Origin: Diplolepis rosae
Taxonomy: Eukaryota > Arthropoda > Insecta > Hymenoptera > Diplolepididae
Reading direction: 5' to 3'
DNA: 64,000 bases
Assembly (NCBI GenBank): GCA_030998225.1
Contig: JAPYXD010000704.1
Span: 6,014,001-6,078,000, forward strand
The translations under genes were made by a program, and so were the position numbers. Every line of letters starts with the position of its first letter. Position 1 is the first letter of the stretch. The notes under the pieces were generated by a model. It saw only the letters and a list, made by a program, of their open reading frames with translations. It did no database searches and was not told where the DNA came from. This document shows positions 23,252-34,118 of this stretch, piece after piece.

Positions 23252-23309
23252 ATGAAGAGCGTGATTATTATAGTATTTTTTGTGTTTTTAGCTGCTGCTT
23301 TTTCTAGAG
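23252..23309 (+). CDS. First coding exon: signal peptide, gene unknown
   Basis: An ATG opens a 19-codon exon, MKSVIIIVFFVFLAAAFSR, a textbook secretory signal (Lys near the start, hydrophobic core, small residues before the presumed cleavage site). It ends in AGAG|GTAATT, one base into a codon. No adjacent exon is obvious nearby. The next plus-strand exon in compatible phase that I can see begins at 41791 (serine-protease homologue), which would imply an ~18.5-kb intron full of transposons. That join is speculative; the exon could instead belong to another, lost or unrecognised secreted protein. Confidence 0.5.
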
Positions 23310-24200
23310 GTAATTATTTATCAACATTAAATTTTAATTGAGGTATACTGAAAAGAATGAAGAATTGTTATTTTGATATATTTTTTGTAAGTCATGTGTT
23401 AGAACTGAATAAATTTATCGTAAGATAATTTATTAAATCTATGCTCTTTCCTCCACGTGGAGAAATTTTAATCTGTAACGTTTACAGTGCAGTAATGTGA
23501 AACAAACCATTGTATTTTCTGTAAAAAGCACATTCTGTATGAAAATTATGACATGTTCAAAACACGTTTAGTTCATGAACATATACAAAGCTAACATGCA
23601 CGCGTGACATTTAAAAAACTCATAACATTATAAATAAATCAAATTCCATTTTCAGGTTACACTATATGCGAGATACGAACACAAATGTACCATGTTAAAT
23701 TATTTGCCATAAGAGGTTCTACCAATCAAATTTGGATGATTTTTTTATAAAACGCGGAGTTTTCATTTTTATTGTAAAAAATGCCATTAAAAATATTTAG
23801 AAAATCATTTCCCAACCAAAATATACAAATTAATAAAAATGTTACAGACTTTAGTCATAGCGATCAATCATGATAAATAAAATTCAATGTCAATGTGCTC
23901 GGATCTACGAAGGGGGCCGTACAGTGGGTTAAAAAAAGTACCTGTGGACAAATCAATGTTCAGCCTACACTATTCATCCGATTTAATAGATTTTTTAAAA
24001 ATAACTATTTGTAATTTGAAAAATTTTGTGTACATGGATTCTAGAAATAAATTTTTTTATATTTTTTATTTAACGAAAAAGTTGATACTTTTTTTTCAAC
24101 TTTTTATAAGTACCAATTTTTTCCAAAACTTTCAAATTGAATAGAGAAGGCCTTAAAACAGAATTACAAATATATAGTTATATTTTCTAGACATTATTAT
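23310..24200. other. AT-rich non-coding stretch
   Basis: No repeat or gene supported. The open frame at 23887-24144 is low-complexity and AT-driven. Confidence 0.4.
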
Positions 24201-24229
24201 TATTTCTGCTATGGCTTCGACCCAGAAGG

Positions 24230-24470
24230 ACCCCTGATGCTTGGGTATTCCCGTCGCATCACCATCTGAAAACTTTAGGCACGATCCCATAGCCCGTGCC
24301 GAAGAGCAAGGACCTGGGCCACGCTTTTGCTCTGAATCATCGCTAAGTCTATGAAGAAGTGTAATGTCGTAACGACCGCTTTGCTATTTGAGCAGATGCG
24401 GATGTTCCTGCCGTGGCCATGATCCTGCACTTCACGTGCGCATTCGAGTATGGTCACGATTTCGGTTTGT
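24230..24470 (-). pseudogene. LINE RNase H domain fragment
   Basis: On the minus strand, ILECAREVQDHGHGRNIRIC followed by SNSKAVVTTL matches the RNase H domain found after the reverse transcriptase in I- and Jockey-related LINEs: a conserved Glu in the first helix region, then the (D/N)S-x-A strand where Asp is normal and Asn is present here. It has no attached reverse transcriptase, and the surrounding sequence is shifted out of frame. A decayed retrotransposon piece. Confidence 0.6.
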
Positions 24471-24546
24471 AGAACTATGGACTAGAATGTCGTTAGCACA
24501 TCTAATGGGATATCATCCCTGGTCGGTGAGCAGATGAAATAGTTCA

Positions 24547-24867
24547 TCAACCACTAGACTCCGCTTGTGAATTTATGGTGCTATAAAAAAACCAGTCAAA
24601 TTCTTTTAGAAACAGCTCTGCAGTTTTGGCAGTAATCTTATGAAAGCGTTCGCCGTGAATCACTTTCCCGCGTGTTAAGACTTGTAAAATGATATAAAAG
24701 TTTTTGAGCAGTTGATCGCTCATACCAGTACTTTTGGATATTGTTTCGTAATACTTAAGGAATTTTCTGGCCGTCTTTCCATCATTTGCAAAACCACTTC
24801 CCTGTTTCACAACATCCACGATTGACCCTAGCTGAAGTAGTAGTTTTGTTGACGGCTTGGCACACAT
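24547..24867 (-). pseudogene. Transposon-associated ORF fragment
   Basis: A 106-aa minus-strand frame (KLLLQLGSIVDVVKQGSGFA, then ARKFLKYYETISKSTGMSDQ). The protein-like composition and helix-rich pattern resemble ORFs I associate with multicopy, transposon-linked genes of arthropods, but I cannot name the family with certainty. The ORF at 36559-36882 may represent the C-terminal part of the same protein type. No start or splice signal is clear, and it ends abruptly beside the LINE fragment. Probably a remnant. Confidence 0.35.
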
Positions 24868-25497
24868 TTACATCAATCATTGTGCGGATAAATTCATGCT
24901 CCACATAATATGTTCTGCTATTGATTTCAACATTACTTGGCTTCAATCATTTTATTTAAAATTTATTATTTTGAAGCTCAGTAAGAATTTTATCTGTCGT
25001 TTCTGCTGCATACTAGACAAGTGCCATGCGAAGGAAGTCGAGGATTCTGCTAGATTGGTGTATGAAAAAATTAATGTATATCACGCTTTATTGAAGTTTA
25101 GTGATATTTTAAATTTTATAAATTGATTTTTAGAAGACAGTCTTTGAAATTTTACTACTTTCTTGTACGGACCTTAGTTTTTGTCAGAATCTAGGAAACG
25201 TTTATTACATATATAGGTGAGGTTCCAAAATACTATGCGAATTTATCTTTAAAATAAAGAAAAGGAACTTTAAGAAACATTATTTATTTTCAGAGTTATA
25301 AATATTTTTTAAAGATATGGAAATTTCAGATTGTTTTTGCAACATCTTTTTACAAAATTGATATTTTACGTTCCAGTCTGGCTAGTCAGACACGGAATTT
25401 CATTAGCTTTCGTGTTATTAATTTAATAATATAAAGAATAAAGATCCTTTAGCAACAGCTAAAAAAACTCATTGAAAATGACTCAGCTTTACTCTTT

Positions 25498-27457
25498 ATA
25501 GTCCGGGAGCGGACTATACTGCTGTGTCCACTAAAAGGTCGCGTCTGGTAACCAGGGGGGTTTTATAGATTTTCACTCACTGAATACGAATCTGTTGGTT
25601 ACTTTTTGAAAAAAGGGGTACGTTAATTGTTATTAACAAATAAAATGTTTATTAGCGTTTAACTCGTTAACGGCTCATGAGAACGGATTTTTGCAAAAGA
25701 CTTTCTACACAAAAATATTCTCATGCATTTTCTTCGTGCAAACTATATTTCTCGACAAAATCAACAGATAACATTCTGGCGGTCATTTGCTCCGGGCGGT
25801 GTATATGTGATGCGTCCTTGTCGCGAAAAACTGCACAAGGCCTCGCTCCACATTATAAACGCATAGGACCTTTTTTGTTGAGTATAAAATTCCCTATCGA
25901 AAAGGTGATAATTATATTTTCGATACTTCGAGTTATTCTCATGAAATCGATAGATTTCTTTAAATTTAAGCGTTCGATTAGATCTTCCGTTTTTTTAGAC
26001 GTCATTTTCGGAGGTATGTCTTGCTCTGAAGACTAAAATTCGTAGGACCTTTTTTGTAGAGCAGGAAATTCTGCATAAAAATATACGGTCAAAAATAACG
26101 GTAAGAGTGGTGAGACTTAAAAAATAGATATTTATCTGCGAGCGCACTCTCTGACGCTGCTGAATACGGATGTGTACTTAACATTTTTGTAATTTTTGAC
26201 ATAAGATGTATTTATCACATGATGAGTAAAATCGGATTTTGATATTACATCACCAAACAACAATTGTGGTATACGTTCTAAGATATTGGTTACATAATAG
26301 TTTATCAATATCTATTTCAAAAGAAATCAAAATGAACGGCAAACACTTCGTGGAAAGTTAATGTATTACATTGTAGTAAGACATAGAGCATTTGCTGTCA
26401 CTGTTACTTCTCACAATCAGTGTTCAGTCGAGTTCGAACTTAGATCAGTGATCGTAGAGCTCAAACTCGTTTAATTAATAATGGAGAAACCCACGATCAG
26501 TTTGATTCGGAAAAGTTTGGACTTCGATGTTTGCATTATTTGCGAGGGAAAAGAAAAACAATCTTTGGTTGGTAGACAAACGGGATGGGAAAAAGTGAAG
26601 TGGGCAGCCGAACAACGAAAAGATATTGATAATATAATATGTAACCAATAACTTAGAACGTATACCACAAATTGTTGTTTCCTGATGTAATATCAAAATC
26701 CGATTTTACTCATCATGTAATAAATACGTCTTAGGTCGGAAATTACAAAAATGTTAAGTACACATCCGTATTCAGCAGCGTCAGCGACTGCGCTCACAGA
26801 TAAATATTTATTTTTCAAGTCTCACTACTCTTACTGTTATTTTTGACCGTATATTTTTATGCATAATTTTCCGCTCTACAAAAAAGGTCCTATGAATTTT
26901 ATTGTTCAGAGCAAGACATACCTCCGAAAATGACGTCTAAAAAACGGAAGATCTAATCGAACGCTTAAATTTAAAGAAATCTATCGATTTCATGAGAATA
27001 ACTCGAAGTATCGAAAATATAATTATCACCTTTTCGATAGGGAATTTTATACTCAACAAAAAAGGTCCTATACGTTTATAACGTGGGGCGGGGCCTTGTG
27101 AAGTTATTCGCTACAAGGACGCATCACATATACACCGACCGGAGCAAATGACCGCCAGAAAGTTATCTATTGATTTTGTCGAGAAATATAGCTCACACGA
27201 AGAAAATGCATATGACTATTTTTGTGTAGAATGTTCTGATCTTCGAAAAAGGTTTCCTGAAAAAATCTGTTCTCATGAGTCGTTAACGAGTTAAACGCTA
27301 ATAAACATTTAATTTGTTAATAACAATTAACGTACCACTTCTTTCAAAAAGTAACCAACAGATTCGTATTCAGTGGGTCAAAATCTGAAAAATCCCCCTG
27401 GTTACCACACGCTACCTTTTAGTGGACACAGCAGTATACTCCGCTCCTGGACTATTA
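25498..27457. mobile_element. Foldback element with ~800-bp inverted arms
   Basis: The left arm (25498 to about 26298) and right arm (about 26643-27457) are near-identical inverted copies. The outer ends are ATAGTCCGGGAGCGG and CCGCTCCTGGACTAT. Inside, GTGTCCACTAAAAGGT pairs with ACCTTTTAGTGGACAC, and GCTCCGGGCGGTGTATATGTG with its mirror near 27135. A ~345-bp unique centre holds a 56-codon ORF. Such long arms with a short centre are typical of foldback or Mutator-like non-autonomous elements. I could not establish a target duplication beyond possible TTATA. Confidence 0.8.
26481..26651 (+). CDS. 56-aa CX2C ORF in the foldback centre
   Basis: The ATG at 26481 opens a 56-codon frame, MEKPTISLIRKSLDFDVCII followed by CEGKEKQSLVGRQTGWEKVK, ending in TAA at 26651. 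The CX2C pair plus the WEKVKWAAEQRKD stretch resembles the N-terminal end of larger transposon-linked arthropod ORFs that start with a small cysteine motif; this is from memory, not a search. Its last codons run into the right arm, so the stop may come from the arm and not from the original gene. It could be a captured exon or a remnant of the parent transposase. Function unknown. Confidence 0.4.
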   Translation: MEKPTISLIRKSLDFDVCIICEGKEKQSLVGRQTGWEKVKWAAEQRKDIDNIICNQ

Positions 27458-28168
27458 TACGCATTGAACTATTTATAATACTGCGTTCATATGTTGCATC
27501 TTTAATTACTTCAATTATTTACTTAAAGTCCAGCTTTGATGATGAAGTTATCTCCGTTTATCAGGTTCATAAAATGTGATTCAAATAACTGTAAACAGCG
27601 AGTAACTTTAAATTTTATTCGTTATCTTAATATATGTCACATGTAAAATTAGATCAGTATTGGTGTAAAAATTTATATGTGAGCGAATTTTATGGAAAGT
27701 ACTGATAACGATATTAAAGGACCAAAGATTTAGACAAAGATATTTGGAACAGTGTGAAAATTTCATGATATTGTGTGGTCTACATCACAAAACATGTATA
27801 TAAAGCAAAGTTCTATTATCAGTTCTATAAATAAATTGTTAAAAAACTTTGAAATACATGTGTATTTATCCTATACAACGATAATTTGTTATCCTTTTTG
27901 TAACCTACTATTTGAACATAGTTCACGTTTTCACCTATATTGACGATAATAGGTACTGTGAACACTGCAAAAAGGAACCATTGATACCAAGAGAATATTT
28001 TAAGTTGTACGTTTTGTACTATTATTCGATTCCGTTCCTTTCCAAATTTTGACATTTCAATGCCATCCAATGCCTACTTTCTTACCAGGTATATTCTAAA
28101 GGGCAGAAAATTTTTAAACATAAATCAATGATTTATATTATTACATTTTATCAAAAGAATATCAAACT
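27458..28168. other. AT-rich non-coding stretch
   Basis: No gene that I can support. A minus-strand 81-aa frame (27825-28070) has a hydrophobic segment (SWYQWFLFAVFTVPIIV) but no recognised family or splice context. Confidence 0.3.
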
Positions 28169-28218
28169 ATGGTTGCTATGGTTACAACAGGTTAAAAAGA
28201 ACACCCGTAGCGACAATA
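28169..28218 (+). mobile_element. Short fragment of the LTR-like repeat
   Basis: TATGGTTGCTATGGTTACAA and GTAGCGACAATA match the 3' part of the LTR-like repeat (11648-11700, 32948-33000). It directly abuts the gypsy pol fragment, showing that repeat and pol belong together or were joined by rearrangement. Confidence 0.5.
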
Positions 28219-29035
28219 CACCCAGAAATGTCAAACAACTGAGAGGATTTCTAGGACTCATAAATTAATACTCAAAATTCAGGAGCAAACACGCAGAAGA
28301 AACAGTTCCACTATTGCATCTAATAAAAAAAGGATTACAATGGAAATGGGATGAAAATACACAATGCTGTTTTGATAAAATAAAAAAACTTTTTAGCGAT
28401 GCTACGACGCTATACTTTCCAGATCCGAAGAAACCATACTACCTCGAAACGGACGCAAGTAACTACGCACTAGGGGCCATATTATATCACAAAAATGACA
28501 AGCAAGAGAAAGAAATCATCACACTGGCTAGTAGAACCCTCAAAGGTCCTGAAATATCTTACTTCACCACAGAAAAAGAGCTCTTGGCAATCGTGTGTCC
28601 TGGGAAAGATAATGTAGCGGCAGATGTACTGAGCCGACAACATCCAGAGAAGAGCTGTGAAAAGAAAGAAAAGGACACAACACAAATATACATAAATGCA
28701 CTAAAATACGAGTGTTCAAAAGAACTAGAAAATAATCTAAAAACATACAGCAAATTCAACGAGAAGATACACGAATAAATCAAACTATCCAGTCATTAGA
28801 GGAGGGAGGAAAATCAACCTCTCGCTTTAAAATGAATAAAGGAATATTATATCAAAAAACAACACAAGGAGAAGAAAAAAAATATTTACCTATCGACACG
28901 CTAAAAATGTTGATCTCGGAGTGTCACATAGCCTATGGACACACGGGAGCAAATAAGAGCCACAAAATTATCAAGGAACATTTCTACCAACCACATATGG
29001 CAAAAATAATTCGACAGATACTAAGGTTGTATGCA
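28219..29035 (+). pseudogene. Ty3/gypsy pol fragment: reverse-transcriptase end, RNase H, first half of integrase zinc domain
   Basis: The frame starts in the connection after the reverse transcriptase (VKQLRGFLGLIN, then a stop, then YSKF). It continues through LLHLIKKGLQWKW and the RNase H start (YYLETDASNYALGAILYHKN, with the catalytic Asp in TDAS). The RNase H then breaks: TTEKELLAIV is followed directly by CPGKDNVAADVLSRQHP, so the middle of the domain is deleted in frame. After a frame change at 28832 the integrase H2C2 domain begins (ECHIAYGHTGANKSHKII, then FYQPHMAKIIR), but the sequence leaves pol near 29035 before the CC half. Inactive. Confidence 0.85.
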
Positions 29036-29883
29036 AAAATATCGATCTCTGGTAGAATTTTTTTTAAAAGGAGCTGATATTTAAATAGAATAATTATTTA
29101 TATGCTAAATTAATTTCAAATTTTTCAACCGTACCGATGCAGAGATAATTAGTGTCAAAGTTGACTATTTTAATACGTAATTCATGGGCAATGCATAGGC
29201 ACTCTCCACATTTTAATTTGTAGTAATTGAACGCTCTGATAGGGAAATTAAAAAATGTCGGTATTTGTGCTGCGTCAAAATGTAAATTTTTGAAAAAAAC
29301 ATCAAATCTCTCCACCGTGCAGATTTATAGGTAATCTAATTTAGAATATTTAAATTTCAGTCACTTTCAAACAGATAAACGTAACACTATCGCGACTCGG
29401 CAACACTGTTCCCTTTCTTCAGCTTGTCTGCTGTAGGTCTCGACACACACACACACGCACACACAGAACCAGCTTGGAAGCATACGTGAAATTGACGGCA
29501 GAATATTTTCTTTTCCTCGCTTCAACCAGTCCTGAATTTCGACGCACTTCATAGTCTGAAGTTTTGTTCTTTATAAATCTTCCTTTCCATCTCACTTGAC
29601 CTGACATTTTTGTAACTGATAACAATAACCTTTGACATCCAGCTATTCAAACGCATATCACAGTTAGGTTTAAATTGCAGTGTTGCACGATCTACGAGTC
29701 GGCCGCTGGCATAGCATTGGTGACTATACGTATACACACATACTACGAATTCTAAGCCAGTAGCGCACTAAAATTTTCACCATGCGAGCCCATGGAATTT
29801 TTTCAAAACAGCATAGCTCGACGGCGCCCCGCGGGACTCTACTACTTGTACGGGGATGAGGCTTACATTCAACCTTAAGTACA
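29036..29883. other. ~850-bp segment interrupting the gypsy integrase
   Basis: Pol similarity stops near 29035 and resumes at about 29884 (CDSCQRNKTP), so this segment splits the H2C2 finger between its HH and CC halves. It has a (CA)n-like tract at 29440-29465 and no recognised ORF. Whether it is a transposon insertion or a rearrangement is unclear, since I found no clean inverted ends or target duplication. Confidence 0.5.
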
Positions 29884-30720
29884 TGTGACTCATGTCAAAG
29901 GAATAAAACTCCAACAACAGCCGGTGTAATCATCCAGGAATTGGTACAGCCAGAAGAACAACTAGAGCTGTTATCTATCGATTTTTTGGACCCCTAGTGA
30001 AAACAAAATACGGATATGAGTATATCTTAGTAATGATCGATACATTTACTAAATATACGAAACTGTATTTTCTAAAAAGAGCCACCTGTGAGGCAACTAT
30101 TAGAAAAGTGGATGAATTCATCGACAGTGTAGGAAAGTCACAGAAAATACTGGCAGATAGAGGCACACAATTCAAAGGTAAAAAATGGAAAGAAGCACTA
30201 AAAGATAGAAATATGAAAATGATTCTAACCTCAATAAGACATCCACAAGCAAATATCGTAGAGAGAATCAACCGAGAACTCGCAAGATGCTTTAGAAGAT
30301 TCCTACCAGAAGACAAACATCACACTTGATATAATTGGATAGAAGAAATAGAGACCGTATTTAATGAGTCATATCATGGTACAACAGAAACAACACCCCA
30401 TGAAGCATTACGAGGAGAAAAACCAGTTAGAATATGGAAAAAGTGGCTACCAAAAATGGAAGTCAATAAAAATATAAGCAACAAAACTGAACTGACTCGT
30501 ATCATCAGAGAACGAATCAAGACAAAAGGAGAAAAAAGAAATGCGAGAATAAACAGACAGAATTGGACTTACCTTCCAACCTGGAGATCTTGTGCTGGTA
30601 AAGGCCTGTAATGTGTCAAATGCGGCCACCGGTAAGGTAGCGAAGTTCCTATCCCTTTATGAAGGACTCTACAAGGCAAAGAAGAGAATCACACGAAACA
30701 CCTATAGGCACCGTGCGTGA
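29884..30720 (+). pseudogene. Ty3/gypsy integrase core and C-terminal domain
   Basis: Integrase splices retroelement DNA into the genome. The segment starts with the CC half of the zinc domain (CDSCQRNK), then the catalytic core: LLSIDF (first Asp), ILADRGTQF (second Asp) and ANIVERINREL (Glu), in the correct order. A one-base shift occurs in a T-run just after SIDF. An in-frame TGA follows EDKHHT where Trp is typical. A further shift precedes the C-terminal part FQPGDLVLVKACN...KFLSLYEGLYKAKK, which resembles the GPY/F-type tail. It carries at least two frameshifts and one nonsense codon, so it is dead. Confidence 0.85.
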
Positions 30721-30948
30721 CTGCAGCGCCATAGCATGAGTGAACTAAAGGAGGCTGTTCGAGAACTTTTACAATGTATTATAATAGGACTTAGTTATAA
30801 AAATGTTTATTATCAATAAAAAAACAAACAAAAAAACAATTTGATTCACTTTAAAATTTGATTGTTTTTCCTTGTGAAGTATTTGTGTGAAATCAGCAGT
30901 AAAAAGTAAGTATTTTCCATAATAAAAATGATATAGAAACCAGTAAAT

Positions 30949-31562
30949 ATAAGGTTAAGGTAGTTGTCGTGCCAAAAATCAGTCTCTGGAAAAAGAAGTT
31001 TTTCTATGATTTCAAGACTGGAAATTATATCATCAGCCGTGTCATATGTAAGGAAAGACACTTTTTTTAATGAAAAAATTTAAAAATTACGAAAAATAAT
31101 TTTTTAATAATGTTTTTAATGTTATTTTTTCGGGGAAAATATTCTCTACAACTTGACAGTTTCCAATTTTTGAAAATAAATTCTTTAATGACTGAAATAA
31201 TTAAAAATCAATTTTCCAAAACAAAATTTTTATAAACAAATTGCTGTATTTGATAATAATTGATTTATTTTCAGAAATTGGAAACGGTTAAGTTATAGAG
31301 AATATTTCCCCCGAAAAAATAAGCTATGATTTAAGAAACTTCAATCATTTTCAAAAAATTGGTAAGAAGCGATAGTAAAGAAATATCCTATTATAAATAA
31401 CATTATTAAAATATTATTTTTCGTAATTTTTAAATTTTTTCATTAAAAAGAGTGTCTTTTCTTACATATGACACGGCTGATGATATAATTCTCAGTCTTG
31501 AAATCATAGAAAAACTTCTTTTTCCAGAGACTGTTTTTTGGCATGACGACTACCTTAAGTTA
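30949..31562. repeat. Palindromic element, arms ~200-290 bp
   Basis: AAGGTTAAGGTAGTTGTCGT at the left is mirrored by ACGACTACCTTAAGTT at the right. Inner pairs include TATATCATCAGCCGTGTCAT with ATGACACGGCTGATGATATA, and GAGAATATTTCCCCCGAAAA with TTTTCGGGGAAAATATTCTC. The right arm is ~80 bp longer. No coding capacity. Confidence 0.75.
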
Positions 31563-31670
31563 ATGACAGATCAAAACTGACTAAAAAAATAATAAAGAAT
31601 TAAATTGTAATTTCATGATGATACTTTTAGGTATTTGTTGAATAAATAAACATTAATTGTTTATTTTCAG

Positions 31671-31899
31671 ATTCAAATTCATCATGGATATAATTATTAA
31701 AACAGGTTTTCAATCAATTAAACATACAATAGAATTTCAACCACAAACGAAAATTAAAGGTAAAAATCTCGTTCTGGCAGAACACGTACGAGATGTCCAA
31801 GAGTTCCGTAGAAATAATGAAAGTTATTTAATAAAATCTCGTATAATTCGACAAGCATCAGTTCATGCAACACCCTACAGTACCCACTTATTCCTTTGA
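31671..31899 (+). pseudogene. Transposon-associated ORF/exon fragment
   Basis: After a good acceptor (TTGTTTATTTTCAG at 31657-31670) comes an open frame with GFQSIKHTIEFQPQTKIKGK and RQASVHATPYSTHL, ending in TGA at 31899. The pattern of a hydrophilic domain followed by RQAS(V)...PY recalls ORFs seen in transposon-linked arthropod proteins, but I cannot give a reliable family. It might be the last exon of a decayed gene. The adjacent gypsy fragments are not related to it by any motif I can see. Confidence 0.3.
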
Positions 31900-32051
31900 T
31901 TTATTTTCCATTTAGACGTTGGAAATTTATAAAATTTACACTCACTTTTCCTGCTTGTATTTTTACAATTCACAACACAACAACTTCGGTGGCTCATTTC
32001 AGCTATATTTTTTTAATTAAAACAAAATTTAGATTTGCACATGTATTTTGA

Positions 32052-32402
32052 TTGCTCGGAAATATAAAACAGCCTCCTTTAACGCCTAAATTATCCACTG
32101 CGTGCGCTGGCGTCGATTCAACTCTCCCTACCATGACTTCGCACGGTGCCTATATACTCAGCAACTTGAATACTGATCGGAAGAGGGGGCAATTCCATGC
32201 AGTGGACCTGAAGCCATACCTCACAGGTGATGCCGTAGGAGTGGGGATACCTGAAGAAAGAGGGGAGAGAAGAGATGATGAATCATCAGGAAAAACATCA
32301 GAAAAAGTGAAAGTAAAGAAAGGCGTCAGTTTTCTCCTCGACAACAGTGGAAACACAGTGCGGCCACTACCATGTATTTTAGGAGGGTACTTAAAAAAGT
32401 GA
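32052..32402 (+). pseudogene. Gypsy-type pol C-terminus preceding the LTR
   Basis: A 116-aa frame with HGAYILSNLNTDRKRGQFHA and VDLKPYLTGD. This matches the way many LTR-retrotransposon Pol proteins end (strand, RG-x-(F/W)HA, LKPY). The following part is charged and variable (EERGERRDDESSGKTSEKVK). The frame runs into the LTR-like repeat at 32369 just after a purine-rich AGGAGGG that could be the polypurine tract. It is separated from the integrase fragment by the palindrome and ORF at 30.9-31.9 kb, so it may come from the same element or from a sibling. Confidence 0.55.
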
Positions 32403-33071
32403 AAATGAGCATCAGCGCCGTCAAGTTTTGATAGCAATAACTAATATCAATGCAAACGAAACCCCCGTCCCCCCAACCAGATGTATGCTAAAGAGCGGAA
32501 AATTTTGAAATATATTGTATGAAATCCATTTCATAAATTTAAATGATTTAAAGTTGAAAATAATTTGTGAAAGAATAAAAATACAATAAGAATTTTTAAA
32601 TATGAATCATAATGAACAGTTAAAGCCTGTACTATTACACGGAGAAAAAGAGTTGAAGTAATTTTACTCAACTCTGTCGATTAAACTTGGGACTTAAGGA
32701 CATTTGAACATTTATTAAATCCTAGTCGGGTAAAATGAATTTGATAAATACCTAATTCACCCAAAGTGAATATCAATAAGCGTTACATAAGAAATAGTAA
32801 GGAGTTGAGTAAAACCTCATCGACGACAGAGCATCAACATTCGTCAGTGGATTAACATGAAATGTATTAGTATATCACCGACGCTTGGGGAGTTTCAAAC
32901 TGTAGTTGAGTAGAATAAGCATCGGCTGTATTATTTCAACTGGCAATGATATGGTTGCTATGGTAATAACAGTTTAAAAATAATATCGGTAGCGAAAATA
33001 GCGCCACCACTTATTGATAGCAAACATTAAAATTCGTTCCCCTTTTCTCCTATATGAGTGGAACCACTGTG
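32369..33071 (+). mobile_element. LTR-like dispersed repeat, copy 2
   Basis: Near-identical to 11065-11766 over ~700 bp. It starts ACCATGTATTTTAGGAGGG directly after the pol C-terminus and ends near GAACCACTGTG. Shared internal landmarks are TTACACGGAGAAAAA, TAGTCGGGTAAAATGAA and AATATCGGTAGCGA. Position after pol and the purine tract supports a 3' LTR. Confidence 0.6.
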
Positions 33072-34113
33072 AGTGGAAACAAATAGAGAAAAGGCAAACT
33101 GAAAATCAAAGAGAAGGAAAATGCCGGAAATAGCAACTCAAACAGAAACTAGAGATACACATAGAAATGTGTATACACAATGTGGGGGAATGTCAAAAAT
33201 AGCAGTCACAGTGATTATGGTAACGATCGTTACGAAAGGGTTTCATCAATGAATTTTTACATTCATTGATAAACCTCTCAAACGATCTATGCTTACGGTC
33301 ACTCTTGGGAGACTAAAGGAAGATAAAAACTCGTCGTGAAGAAAACGAATAGACTTTATGTAGCTTATAGGAATTACTTTGCAATACTTGTATATCGAGC
33401 TAATGGAGATAAAATTGAAATCAATGTTTACTTTATATTAAGATTCGTAGATAGGAGATTTAGGGGGCAATTCGTAGGTCAGGTCGATTTCCCTATTTTG
33501 GAGCAACTCATGTTCACAAGGATGAATAAAAATCTTGTAAAGGGAAAATCGACATAGTATAGATATCATTAAAATACATTCAACTGCATTCCGAATCGTT
33601 TTTATTTCTCCTCCCGCATTTGGACTCCAAGTTTAAAGATAGATAGTTTAAATTTAAATAAATAAAATTAAAAAAGTTACAATATGATTCCTTAATCATT
33701 GATTTTTAATGGTAATTTAGTGACCCAATGCCAATATAAATAAACTACATTGAGGTCACAAGTATGTTTTTTATTCTATATCATCTAAACACCTTAGTCC
33801 TTACAGCTAGATTAACTGAGTAGCGATGATTAAAATTTTAACTAAAACTTACAAAAAATTACCAATACGTTTTCGTAAAACTTACTAATTGCGTTAATTG
33901 CTATTACTATTTGTCCAGTATAGTTATTACAAAAGTATGTTTTTCCGACATACCGTAGAATTGCTGTATTAAAAACTATTAGATTGTAGAAAGTAGAAAT
34001 TGATAAATTTTTTCATCCGTGCATGATTAAAATAGTAATTCTATCTTTGAAAATAATGTTAAATTTACCAACATTGTTATCGTTTGCGATAACCATTATT
34101 TATTTTTAACATC
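32818..34113 (+). repeat. Tandem segmental duplication, unit A (1.3 kb)
   Basis: Starts at TCATCGACGACAG inside the LTR-like repeat and ends at TTTTTAACATCA, and is followed within six bases by unit B. Relative to B it has ~496 extra bases (about 33168-33663), which include a small unassigned frame at 33336-33557 and a short inverted repeat around TTTTTACATTCATTGATAAA. Confidence 0.8.
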
Positions 34114-34118
34114 ACTGA

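Noticed and set aside
27825..28070. Minus-strand 81-aa ORF with a hydrophobic segment, considered as a receptor or membrane-protein exon
   Set aside because: One hydrophobic stretch only, no recognisable receptor motif and no clear splice sites.
29419..29625. ORFs containing CVCVCVCV
   Set aside because: Translation of a (CA)n tract.
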